Shown here in pieces: positions 17,466 to 25,417 of a DNA stretch of 64,000 nt. Every line of letters begins with the position of its first letter. Positions within the stretch are counted from its first letter, which is position 1. The notes beneath the pieces are model-generated. The model saw nothing but the letters and a program-made list of their open reading frames with translations, ran no database searches and was not told the origin of the DNA. The translations under genes were made by a program, and so were the position numbers. The stretch covers positions 115,098 to 179,097 of the forward strand of contig DLGC01000024.1 of NCBI GenBank assembly GCA_002482525.1, in the 5' to 3' direction. This DNA is from Propionibacteriaceae bacterium UBA7704 (GTDB lineage: Bacteria > Actinomycetota > Actinomycetes > Propionibacteriales > Propionibacteriaceae).

Positions 17466-18143
17466 ATGCACACACGGCAATGGGACACGGTCTTGAGCAG
17501 GGCCACGCCGAGTCGCGCGGGGCGTAGCAGCATCCTGCCGGTCACCGCTGGCGCGCCTGGGGGGCAAAGCTCAGCAGGCGTCGAGCGTGCCATCTTCGAG
17601 CTAGTTAGGGCGCTGCTTGGTGTCGGGAAGCGCCTTGTACGGACACCAATGGCAATCCGCCCAGGACGCATCGCAGACATGGTCTTCGACTTGCCGGGCG
17701 GGCGTGTGGCCGTCGAGTACGACGCCTTCTACTTTCATCCCGACCCCGACGATGACGCGGCGAAGACCAGCGACATCCTGGCCAGCGGACAAGCCGATCT
17801 CGTTGTCCGCATCAGAGAAACACCACTGCCCACGCTCAGCGAGTTCGACCTGGCGGTCCCCACCCGCCCCGACCCACAACTATGCGCACTGCTTCTCGTC
17901 CGACACCTACAACACCTCACCGACGGCAGATTGCTTGACTACAGCGACCCAGAGGCCTGCTACAACTTCCTCCCACGCCTAGACTTCGTCCCTCACCTTG
18001 AGCACGAGTACGTCACCAAGAAGGGCTATGCCGGCTTCGAGGGTTGTAGTGAATGCCTCGCGAGTCTCCACGACTGCCATGACTCGTACCAACCCGCCGA
18101 TCTCTCCCTCGTCCAGAAAGTGCTCGGTGAGGACTGGCACTAG
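17466..18143 (+). CDS. Vsr/DUF559-like nuclease domain protein
   Basis: A 225-aa protein with a compact PD-(D/E)XK-like core. RPGRIADMVFDL gives Asp71, RVAVEYDAFYFHPD gives Glu84-x-Asp86, and a lysine follows at position 100 (AAKTSDILASGQADLVVRIR), the order seen in Vsr-type and DUF559 endonuclease folds of actinobacterial zinc-ribbon proteins (VEYDG-YWH, K, VIRVRE-PLP). A C-terminal cysteine cluster (GCSECLASLHDC) could bind metal. It is the first intact cargo gene in the transposon. Nuclease activity is inferred from motifs; there is no methylase nearby, so it is not a classical restriction pair. Confidence 0.55.
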   Translation: MHTRQWDTVLSRATPSRAGRSSILPVTAGAPGGQSSAGVERAIFELVRALLGVGKRLVRTPMAIRPGRIADMVFDLPGGRVAVEYDAFYFHPDPDDDAAKTSDILASGQADLVVRIRETPLPTLSEFDLAVPTRPDPQLCALLLVRHLQHLTDGRLLDYSDPEACYNFLPRLDFVPHLEHEYVTKKGYAGFEGCSECLASLHDCHDSYQPADLSLVQKVLGEDWH

Positions 18144-18278
18144 TGGCTGCGGTGCGCCCACCGGCTAACCGATGGCCAGTCCTTCCGCGTCGTCGGATGG
18201 CACCAGGCTGAAGACCCCCGTCGCCTGCAGGTTCATCTGGGCGGAGGCCTTTTCGTTCGACCAGCTTTGGGGCATCTT

Positions 18279-18887
18279 ATGAAGATGCGTCATGGTCTCC
18301 AGGTCATATTCGTTTGGGTGATCGCGCTCTGCGTCGGCTGGGGCTTGGGATCCTGGTCGACCTGCGGCTCAGTTTGCGGGTTCAGCGTAGAACTATTCGG
18401 GGCGTTGGCGGGTTGGGTTGGAGGCCTCGCTACGGCCGGTGCAGCCTGGTTTGCCGCCTATCAGTTCCGTGAATCAGTGCGAGACGCCGACGTAAACGCG
18501 CTATCGATCGCGCAGATGTGCACTCTGCGAATAAGCCCGACGGCCCTCGTCAACGGTCGCTACCTCGCAGCAAATGTGACCTTCACCAATCGGACGAGCA
18601 TGGCACTAACAGATCTCATTGTTCGTTACGATGGGCGGCTCGCAAGGGAGTCGCCGCCGTCGATGGCCAGCCTGGTTGCCGCTGGGGCGCAGCCTTGGGG
18701 CTTCAAGCTGGTCTTCGCAGATCATGGGCTACCTCCCATCTCGCGTGGCAACACGTCTGAACCCACAAAGACGGATGCCGCAGTTCAGGAACGGTTGAAC
18801 CTGATCCGTGACGAGCTCGAGTTCGAGTTCTGTCTCGGCCGGCGACGGTTCACCCGCTCAGGGTCGCAGGCATCCAGGGTCAACTGA
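18279..18887 (+). CDS. Two-TM membrane protein, unknown
   Basis: A 202-aa protein from the ATG at 18279 (GGGG ten bases upstream). Two hydrophobic segments lie at the N-terminus (VIFVWVIALCVGWGLGS and ELFGALAGWVGGLATAGAAW), followed by FAAYQFRESVRDADVNALS and a soluble domain of about 140 residues. This FGALAGWVGGLATAGAAWFA-type helix with a short linker is common in small actinobacterial proteins of accessory regions. It lies between two cargo genes on the same strand. No catalytic motif is visible; a membrane-anchored sensor or effector is possible but unproven. Confidence 0.55.
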   Translation: MKMRHGLQVIFVWVIALCVGWGLGSWSTCGSVCGFSVELFGALAGWVGGLATAGAAWFAAYQFRESVRDADVNALSIAQMCTLRISPTALVNGRYLAANVTFTNRTSMALTDLIVRYDGRLARESPPSMASLVAAGAQPWGFKLVFADHGLPPISRGNTSEPTKTDAAVQERLNLIRDELEFEFCLGRRRFTRSGSQASRVN

Positions 18888-19141
18888 CACGCTCGGTCAG
18901 GGTGATGGAACTCGGGGACGCCGCCATCCGTCGACATTCGTGCACCACAGCACGACTAGACGCTGGCCCAACTCGGCAGAGTCTCGTTGCCTGACGCCGG
19001 CGCCAAGGCCCCTACGTCGAGATCACGCTACCCACTGCGAGCGCAGCGTCGGCGGGCGACTAATCGTTCTCAAGGAGGGGTAGTAGGCACCGCGGCCGCG
19101 CGGCGCTGCGAGACGACCTGACAGCGTGGTTGGTGGAGACT

Positions 19142-19918
19142 ATGAAGGTGAGGATGACCCGGTATTTCCACTACCTGTCCAGAACAAAGGTCGACATGCT
19201 TTACGACCAGCTCGACATGTCAGCATCGTCCCGCTCGACCAGATTCGGTATCGACCTTAAAGTCTTGGCGGCGGACCACGAGATTCACCGGAGCGCACCC
19301 GTACCGAGCATGTACGAGAAGCTGCGGGCAGTCGAAGAGGCCATTGAACGATCAGAGCCGCCCGGTTCTTTGGAGGAGCCGCAACCCTACATTCGTGATC
19401 GCGCAGATCTGTGGTCGATCGTGATACCCAGCCGATTGAGGCTGGAGACAGAAACAGGCAGTGAGACGGTTCTCTTCTGCGGCGAGTCTCGAAGCGGTCG
19501 CCCCTTTGTCCTTGGTGGCGCAGCTACACATATGAAGCCAGCTGCGGAGCCAACCGATGCGGTGTTGAACTCGAACTTCTTCTACCTGCAGCGCGAGATC
19601 CTGGCGTTCATGGAGGAGTTGAGGCCGGAGCACGAATCAGACTCAATGCCTCGTGGTCTCGAAGACCATGACCACGACGACTGGGGGCCGAGACCGGAAC
19701 ACCTTGATGTCGAGCCCTTCATGTACGACGCGATAAAGCACCTGGCTGGCCTGCATCGCACCAGAGACAGCGGACTCGCCTATGTGGGCTACTCGGAGTT
19801 CCTCGCCCGTGCAGTTCGTGTCGTACATCCCACAAACGACGCTTGGTCACCTGCTGCAGTGCTTGCGACACCTCTATACGTTTGCCAGATAGAGACGAGC
19901 GGCCGACTGCAATGGTGA
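19142..19918 (+). CDS. DUF7019-like protein (candidate conflict-system component)
   Basis: About 258 aa; the start is uncertain (ATG 19142, ATG 19154 or GTG 19130). The N-terminus TRYFHYLSRTKVDMLYDQL matches, as I remember it, the DUF7019 / SAVMC3_10250-type family of actinobacteria (RYF-YLS-TKVDMLY-Q). The middle has a W-S-I-V-I strand (DLWSIVIPSRL) and VLFCGESRSGRPFVLGG, the end HLAGLHRTRDSGLAYVGYSEFLARAV. No membrane segment or catalytic triad is evident. Such proteins sit near proposed conflict systems, so a sensing or regulatory role beside the helicase-nuclease pair is conceivable. The family link is from memory and needs an HMM search. Confidence 0.5.
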   Translation: MKVRMTRYFHYLSRTKVDMLYDQLDMSASSRSTRFGIDLKVLAADHEIHRSAPVPSMYEKLRAVEEAIERSEPPGSLEEPQPYIRDRADLWSIVIPSRLRLETETGSETVLFCGESRSGRPFVLGGAATHMKPAAEPTDAVLNSNFFYLQREILAFMEELRPEHESDSMPRGLEDHDHDDWGPRPEHLDVEPFMYDAIKHLAGLHRTRDSGLAYVGYSEFLARAVRVVHPTNDAWSPAAVLATPLYVCQIETSGRLQW

Positions 19919-20186
19919 CGCCCTTCCCAATCCGCAGGAACGCACGCCCAGCGGCGGCTGATCTGGGCGGAAGAACGGCACAGACAATCGCCGTGCCATT
20001 CGATTGGGTCGGTCCGCACCGTAACTCGGGAGTAAGAGCTCTGACTGCGCGCGAAGCGACCGGAGGTCATCGTTAGCGCCCCTGGGTATCTACGCGCCAG
20101 TTTCGCCTCAAAGCCACTTGCCCCTGGCCTAATGTGAGTCTGTGCCACCGTGGGCAGCAATGGTGGGGAGACCAAGGGAGGCTAAC

Positions 20187-22691
20187 GTGGCCCGCTTCGA
20201 TTTCGGACAACTGGGTACGCCCGCGATGCCTCAGTGGCGGCAGTTCACCGATCCGCGGAGCCTGTTCCAGGCTCTACCCGCGAAGGACCCTCGCTTCAAC
20301 TACCTACGCGGACCGCAAGATCAGGTGCTGTCCGCCTGGGCGGCGCGCCGCCATGAGCGCGACACCGTGGTGAAGATGAACACCGGAATCGGCAAGACTC
20401 TCGTCGGTCTCCTCATCGCACAAAGCCTGCTGAACGACGGGAAGGGACCTGTCGTGTACCTGACCCCCGACAAGTACCTCGCCGGACAAGTCCGAGGCGA
20501 GGCAACCTCTCTAGGCCTCGCCACCGTCGCTGACCCTTCCGAGGTTGGGTATAGCAATTCGGAGGCAATCCTCGTGGCACCGTTCCATCAGCTGTTCAAC
20601 GGTCGATCTCGGTTCGGCGTCACGGGGACCTACCGCAAAGCAGCGCAGTTTCAGGTCGGCTCGTCAATCGTCGATGACGCGCACGCATGCCTGGCTGAGG
20701 CGGCTTCGGTGTTCGCCATCGAAGTCCCTGGAGAGCACCCAGCGTTCGGCATGCTCCTCGACATCTTCCGCAACTCGATCGTGCAGCAGTCGCCCTCCGG
20801 CGCCCTCAACCTTGACGACAGGTATTTCGGTGCGCTTCAAGAGGTGCCGTGGTGGGCGTGGCAGCAGCACCAAGTCGAAGTCCTGGACGTCTTACGCAAC
20901 GCCACAGACATCAGCTCTGTCGACTGGGCGCTTCCCCTCCTCGCTGACGTCCTTCCTCACTGCCGGGCCGTGTTTGCTGGAGACAGTGCAGAGATCCGCC
21001 CACACTGTGTACCAACATGGCGCCTGACTGGTTTTGACAACGCTTTACATCGCGTCTATCTGACCGCCACGCTCGCTGATGACAGCATTCTCGTCAGGGA
21101 TCTCGGCGCAATACCGGAGAGTGTTGCCGATGCCATTGTGCCTGCCAGCGCCGGCGACCTCGGGGACCGGCTCATCCTCGTCCCACAGGAACTGGTCCCT
21201 GGCACATCGGACGACGACGTGAAGAAGCTAGTAGTCGACCTGGCGTCTCGCGGCACAGTTGTCGTGGTGGTCCCAAGCAGAGACCGCGCTGTCTACTGGA
21301 GCGATATTGCATCGATGGTTCTAGAGAAGGACACCATCGAAGCTGGCGTCTCCGCCCTTCGCCGGAACCCGCGCTCAGGAATCGTGGTGCTCATCAACCG
21401 CTACGACGGCGTCGACCTTCCAGGCGATACTTGCCACCTACTGGTTCTGGACGGCCTACCAGAGGCAATCAGCCCAGTCGAGCGACTTGATCAAGCGCAA
21501 CTGCTTCGATCTCGACGAGGCCTCGCTCGACAACTTCAGCGCATTGAGCAGGGCATGGGCCGCGCGACCCGCTCCAACGACGACTACACGGTCGTCCTAC
21601 TCATGGGCAGCAGACTGACCCAGCGGCTGCATACACCCGGCGCGATCAGCATGCTGTCGCCAGCCAGCGCGGAGCAGTGGCGCCTCTCCTCGGACGTGCT
21701 ACGTGCTGCAGGTTTGGCCGACCTGGGCTCCATTCGCGACCTGATTGACCAGGTCCTCGACCGCGATCCCGAATGGATCGCTGTCAGCAAGGCTCGGCTC
21801 GCCCCGCTGGTCTACGGCAAGTCAGAGCCCGACCCGATGCCTGGCCTTGAAAGGTCCGCATTCGAACACGCAACCAACGCGGATCCAGGAGCGGCATGCG
21901 ATCTGCAGCAGCAAGCCGTCAATCTGGTTGACGACGACCCGGAGCTGCGTGGCTACCAGCTTCAACGCCTTGCCTCCTATCTCAACCTGTCCTCCATGAG
22001 TTCTGCCCAACAGACTCAGCTGGCCGCGAACCGGGCGAACCGCGCCATGCTCCGGCCGATTGCGGGGGTCGCCTACGAACGCCTGGCGCCGCTCTCCGCC
22101 CAGCAGGGCGCGGCGGCCTCCACATTCCTCCAGAATCTCTACACCTCATCAAACGAGCTCATCATCGGGTTCGACGCGCTCCTTGCCGACCTGGTGTGGG
22201 GGCCCCGCACGGTCGAGTTCGAACAAGCCCTCGACGACCTCGCGGGACACCTTGGTCTGGCCGGCCAACGTCCGGAAAGGGACACTGGCACAGGGCCGGA
22301 CAATCTCTGGGCCCTTCCCGATGCAACATTCCTCGTGATTGAAGCGAAAAGTGGCGTCGATCCGAAACACCCCGTGTTCAAGGGCCGCGCAGAACAGCTG
22401 TCGAACTCCATGGATTGGTTCGCCGAACGGTACCCCGCCTCAGCCGCGACGCCCTTGCTCGTCCACCCCAGCAGAAAGTTCGACAAGAAGGCCGCCGCTC
22501 CTGCCGGATGCCGGGTCATCGATAAGCCGTCGCTCGACAAGCTGACCAAGGCAGTGCGCGGCTACATGAACGAACTCGCATCAGGCGATGCCTTTCGGGA
22601 TCCAGACCGCATCGGTCAGGCACTTGGCACCTCCCACCTCCTCGCTCATCAGTTCTTGAGCAGCTTCAGCAAGGCACCCACGAAGGATTGA
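20187..22691 (+). CDS. SF2 helicase fused to PD-(D/E)XK nuclease
   Basis: An 834-aa protein from GTG 20187 (GGGAGG six bases upstream). The helicase has Walker A MNTGIGKTLVGL (~64-75), DEAH-type motif II as VDDAH (~162-166), YLTATL (motif III), RYDGVDLPGDTCHLLVLDGL (motif V) and QGMGRATRSNDD (motif VI, ~455-466). At the C-terminus FEQALDDLAGHLGL, GPDNLWALP and FLVIEAKSG with a downstream Q give E...D(705)...E(719)xK(721)...Q, a restriction-type nuclease. All key residues are intact, so it should be an ATP-driven nucleic-acid motor with an attached nuclease. The next gene starts 6 bp after its stop. I do not recognise it as a named defence protein. Confidence 0.72.
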   Translation: MARFDFGQLGTPAMPQWRQFTDPRSLFQALPAKDPRFNYLRGPQDQVLSAWAARRHERDTVVKMNTGIGKTLVGLLIAQSLLNDGKGPVVYLTPDKYLAGQVRGEATSLGLATVADPSEVGYSNSEAILVAPFHQLFNGRSRFGVTGTYRKAAQFQVGSSIVDDAHACLAEAASVFAIEVPGEHPAFGMLLDIFRNSIVQQSPSGALNLDDRYFGALQEVPWWAWQQHQVEVLDVLRNATDISSVDWALPLLADVLPHCRAVFAGDSAEIRPHCVPTWRLTGFDNALHRVYLTATLADDSILVRDLGAIPESVADAIVPASAGDLGDRLILVPQELVPGTSDDDVKKLVVDLASRGTVVVVVPSRDRAVYWSDIASMVLEKDTIEAGVSALRRNPRSGIVVLINRYDGVDLPGDTCHLLVLDGLPEAISPVERLDQAQLLRSRRGLARQLQRIEQGMGRATRSNDDYTVVLLMGSRLTQRLHTPGAISMLSPASAEQWRLSSDVLRAAGLADLGSIRDLIDQVLDRDPEWIAVSKARLAPLVYGKSEPDPMPGLERSAFEHATNADPGAACDLQQQAVNLVDDDPELRGYQLQRLASYLNLSSMSSAQQTQLAANRANRAMLRPIAGVAYERLAPLSAQQGAAASTFLQNLYTSSNELIIGFDALLADLVWGPRTVEFEQALDDLAGHLGLAGQRPERDTGTGPDNLWALPDATFLVIEAKSGVDPKHPVFKGRAEQLSNSMDWFAERYPASAATPLLVHPSRKFDKKAAAPAGCRVIDKPSLDKLTKAVRGYMNELASGDAFRDPDRIGQALGTSHLLAHQFLSSFSKAPTKD

Positions 22692-22697
22692 GACTGC

Positions 22698-25208
22698 ATG
22701 GGCAAGAAGAACCGACGACGCCCCCAGCAAAGCCGAGCAACGGCACCCGCGCCCGACCCGCGCGTTCAAGCTGTCGTCAGATCCGTCGGCGACCAACTCA
22801 CCCTCGGTGCGGAGCTCTTGTCCGCCGACGACCCAACTGCCGAAGCCGAGCGGCGGCTCGGCGCGGCGATTGGGGAGGTCTCGACGGCGATCGCCCAGTT
22901 CGATCCAGTCCGCGTCATTGAGGTCGCCCGCATCGGGTGCCTCCCGTGGTCCCATCTTCCTCAAACGACGGATTCTGAGAGAGGTCTCACCCGTGCCGAA
23001 GTCGTCGCCCTTCTAGCGGTCGCCAGCCATTCGGGCCTCGCCGGCGCGGCGGAGCCCGCTGCAGATGATGAGTCCGGTCTCGGGCCTCTGCGGCCCCAGC
23101 CCATCACCGACGCTGTTCACGGCCGGATGGAAATCGTGGACGAGATCCTGCATCTTGAGCAGGTTAAGGCTCTCCTAGATGCGGATCCGGAGGATGTTGT
23201 CGGACTGATCACAACGAAGATGCGTGGCGCGGAAGTCTGGATGAGGAACTCGTCCTACCCTGACCGCGTCGAGTTCACCGTACGCGAGCTGTTTTCCGAC
23301 GAATCCATTGACCGCGATCTCAAGGCCGGGCTTGGATTCGGCGTCGATGCTGCCCTTCGGACTCTCCAGGGATGCCACCAGATGCAGGTGGACCGGTTCA
23401 ACGCCCGCATCAATAGATGGCGCCACGACATGGCGGGCGACATGAAAGCTCACCCCGACGGTTTGAACGAAGAGGAGCGCACCACTTCGATCAGGCAGTG
23501 GCGGGCATTATGGGAACCTGAAAGCCATGTCGTCACGCTCAGCGCGCAAGAAGTCGCTGAACATACAGGTCTGAACGGTGTCGCGGTTCAGGCAATACTC
23601 GAGTTCTTCGCGCTGGACTTAGGTGGATCCACGCCGCGGTCGGTGATCAGTGCCTTCGCCGCGGGCGACAACCCGCTGCGCACGAACCCCGTGATCGTCG
23701 GTCCGGATGGACGGTTCATGCTCGTCCACGACGCCCATATCGTCGTCGCAGTCCGTGAGGCCTTCGAGCAGTTCCTGAAGGGCACCCCCGCCTGGGATCA
23801 GTATCAGAAGCACCGGGGAGAGGTCCTCGAGGAACGAACCGAGATGGCTCTCTCCCGCGTCCTTCCTGGCGCAACTGCCCTGCACGGGTTCGAGTACTTC
23901 GTGCCAGCCACCGACGCCGAAGGAGCTGGCCCCGTCGAGGGCTACACGAAGCGCGTCGAGGGAGACCACCTCTTCGTTCTGGATGACGTCGCGATCATCG
24001 TGGAAGACAAGGCAGTCGCCGTTGCTCCGGCTGCGAGAGCAGGAGACACAAGGCGCCTCCGGAACGACCTGAGGCGCATCATTGAAGGAGCGATCTCCCA
24101 GGCTCGGCGCCTTCGGGACCGGATCGAAGCCGACCGAGGGCTCAGGCTTGAGGGATCAGGATGGATGGACTTGAGTTCCGTTCGAGAGATCCATATCGTC
24201 GCCGTGAGCCTTGAGGACCTTGCGGCGACAACTACCGGTACAGCTGATCTAATCCACGCCGGACTAGTTGACAAGGACTGCATCGCGTGGACCGTTTCGC
24301 TGCACGACTTGGACCTCATCGTCGAACTAATAGACCACCCATCTGAATTTCTCCTGTACCTCCGGCGGCGAACCGACCCGCTAGCCACGGTCCTCTACAC
24401 CGCACCCGACGAACTCGACCTCTTCCTTTACTTCCAGCAGAAGGGCCTCTACGTCGAGCCGGACCCGGACGAACTGCGCAAGAAGCTCCCATATCTGCCG
24501 GCGACGACGAACGCCGAACGCCGCCACTTCAAGCGGCAGGCCCCCAAGTACATCCCGACTCTCACCGACCAGCTCGATGCATGGCACCATCAACGCACCA
24601 ACTCGGCGGCGAATGGCACTCACACCGCCGACCAGCGACCCGGCGTCAATCTCATGACGAATCCCCCTGCCAAACCGGCTATGGCTGTCAGCCCTCTACG
24701 AGCCCTGCTGGAGGATCTGCAGACCAGCCGCGCGTTCGCTTGGCTCAGCATTGGCGCCACTCTCCTCTCGGGGTCTACCGCTACGCAGGAGAGGATGGCG
24801 CGCATACCCCACGACTTACTGAAGAACCCATTCGACGACGGCCGCGGACGATCCATGACAATGCCCATCGCTGACGCCCGCGGAGACGGTTGGCTACTGG
24901 CCTGGATCACGCGACCCCCAACCACGAGCCTCGACGAATTCGCACACGAGATGAGCACCTACATCCAGGCGAAGGCACACCAACTGGGGCTGAAGCGAGC
25001 CGCCGCCTTCCTGTACGACGAAGCGACCAGCACACTCGCCCGTACCCTTTATGAGTCACACCTCGGCGACCCGATACCTGAAGTGCTGGCAGCCTTGAAT
25101 AGGCTTCAGCCCGCCAACGTGTGGTCGACGTCGCCCCCGCCAAAAGCGAAATCTCGCGCTGGAGGGCGGTCGACCGCCAAGCGGAAGGTGAATCGACGTC
25201 GCCGGTAG
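22698..25208 (+). CDS. Partner protein with nuclease-like motif
   Basis: An 836-aa protein beginning 6 bp after the helicase stop, so surely co-expressed. It has a lysine/arginine-rich N-terminus (GKKNRRRPQQ), an all-alpha first half, then around residues 375-470 a helix (EVLEERTEMALSRVL) followed by HLFVLDDVAIIVEDKAVAV, the D...ExK strand pattern (Asp429/430, Glu436, Lys438) of PD-(D/E)XK/NERD-like nucleases, and a following helix with Gln468. A further domain (~655-800) and a basic tail (AKRKVNRRRR) follow. Large size and paired nuclease motifs suggest a two-protein complex acting on nucleic acid. I do not recognise the family. Confidence 0.6.
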   Translation: MGKKNRRRPQQSRATAPAPDPRVQAVVRSVGDQLTLGAELLSADDPTAEAERRLGAAIGEVSTAIAQFDPVRVIEVARIGCLPWSHLPQTTDSERGLTRAEVVALLAVASHSGLAGAAEPAADDESGLGPLRPQPITDAVHGRMEIVDEILHLEQVKALLDADPEDVVGLITTKMRGAEVWMRNSSYPDRVEFTVRELFSDESIDRDLKAGLGFGVDAALRTLQGCHQMQVDRFNARINRWRHDMAGDMKAHPDGLNEEERTTSIRQWRALWEPESHVVTLSAQEVAEHTGLNGVAVQAILEFFALDLGGSTPRSVISAFAAGDNPLRTNPVIVGPDGRFMLVHDAHIVVAVREAFEQFLKGTPAWDQYQKHRGEVLEERTEMALSRVLPGATALHGFEYFVPATDAEGAGPVEGYTKRVEGDHLFVLDDVAIIVEDKAVAVAPAARAGDTRRLRNDLRRIIEGAISQARRLRDRIEADRGLRLEGSGWMDLSSVREIHIVAVSLEDLAATTTGTADLIHAGLVDKDCIAWTVSLHDLDLIVELIDHPSEFLLYLRRRTDPLATVLYTAPDELDLFLYFQQKGLYVEPDPDELRKKLPYLPATTNAERRHFKRQAPKYIPTLTDQLDAWHHQRTNSAANGTHTADQRPGVNLMTNPPAKPAMAVSPLRALLEDLQTSRAFAWLSIGATLLSGSTATQERMARIPHDLLKNPFDDGRGRSMTMPIADARGDGWLLAWITRPPTTSLDEFAHEMSTYIQAKAHQLGLKRAAAFLYDEATSTLARTLYESHLGDPIPEVLAALNRLQPANVWSTSPPPKAKSRAGGRSTAKRKVNRRRR

Positions 25209-25332
25209 CCCTCACTCATCCACAGGGTTCTGCAGCTACGCCGAAGTAGACAGAGCGACGCGTGGCGACAGCCCGTGAGGGACGGCCGCCTGCGCGCGAA
25301 GGGGGCACCTGGTCAATGTCATGGCACCCCGC

Positions 25333-25412
25333 GTCTCATTATCGACGACCTCGGCTGTCTCAGATTGTCGAGTACGCGCTCGTCCAAGTCTCACTTTCAC
25401 TCAGGCCGGACA
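25333..25412 (-). repeat. Right transposon end, element 1
   Basis: GTCTCA sites at 25333, 25357 and 25388 (spacings 24 and 31) and the terminus CCGGACA (25406-25412). The last site lies 19 bp from the terminus. The right end of element 2 repeats this layout at 26178, 26203, 26234 and 26252-26258 (spacings 25 and 31), and a third copy at 26637, 26668 and 26685-26691 keeps the 31-bp spacing. Immediately beyond, CCAGT then TGTCCGG opens element 2. Apart from these repeats the 25212-25722 interval shows no gene. Confidence 0.6.
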
Positions 25413-25417
25413 CCAGT

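Larger units (their letters stand above)
16287..25412. mobile_element. 9.1-kb cargo transposon with Tn7/Tn5053-like ends
   Basis: The left end (TTTCCGG, then GAGGACGAAAGTGAGAATCC) and right end (TCTCACTTTC, then CCGGACA at 25406-25412) are inverted copies. GTGAGAA sites lie 18 and 43 bp in from the left end, and GTCTCA sites at 25388, 25357 and 25333 lie in from the right end. TGT...ACA-like termini, arrays of short transposase-site repeats, a decayed TniQ-like gene at the left, and a 5-bp step to the next element resemble Tn7/Tn5053-type transposons. No transposase remains inside, so movement would need help in trans. An IS21-type origin is the alternative. Cargo: 17115-25208. Confidence 0.6.

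Noticed and set aside
20187..22691. Assignment to Hachiman HamB or a DISARM helicase
   Set aside because: No HamA-like (DUF1837) or methylase partner is present, the partner is 836 aa, and the C-terminal nuclease does not fit those proteins as I know them.
22581..22964. 127-codon minus-strand frame at the helicase/partner junction
   Set aside because: Antisense over the 6-bp junction of two real genes; nothing recognisable.
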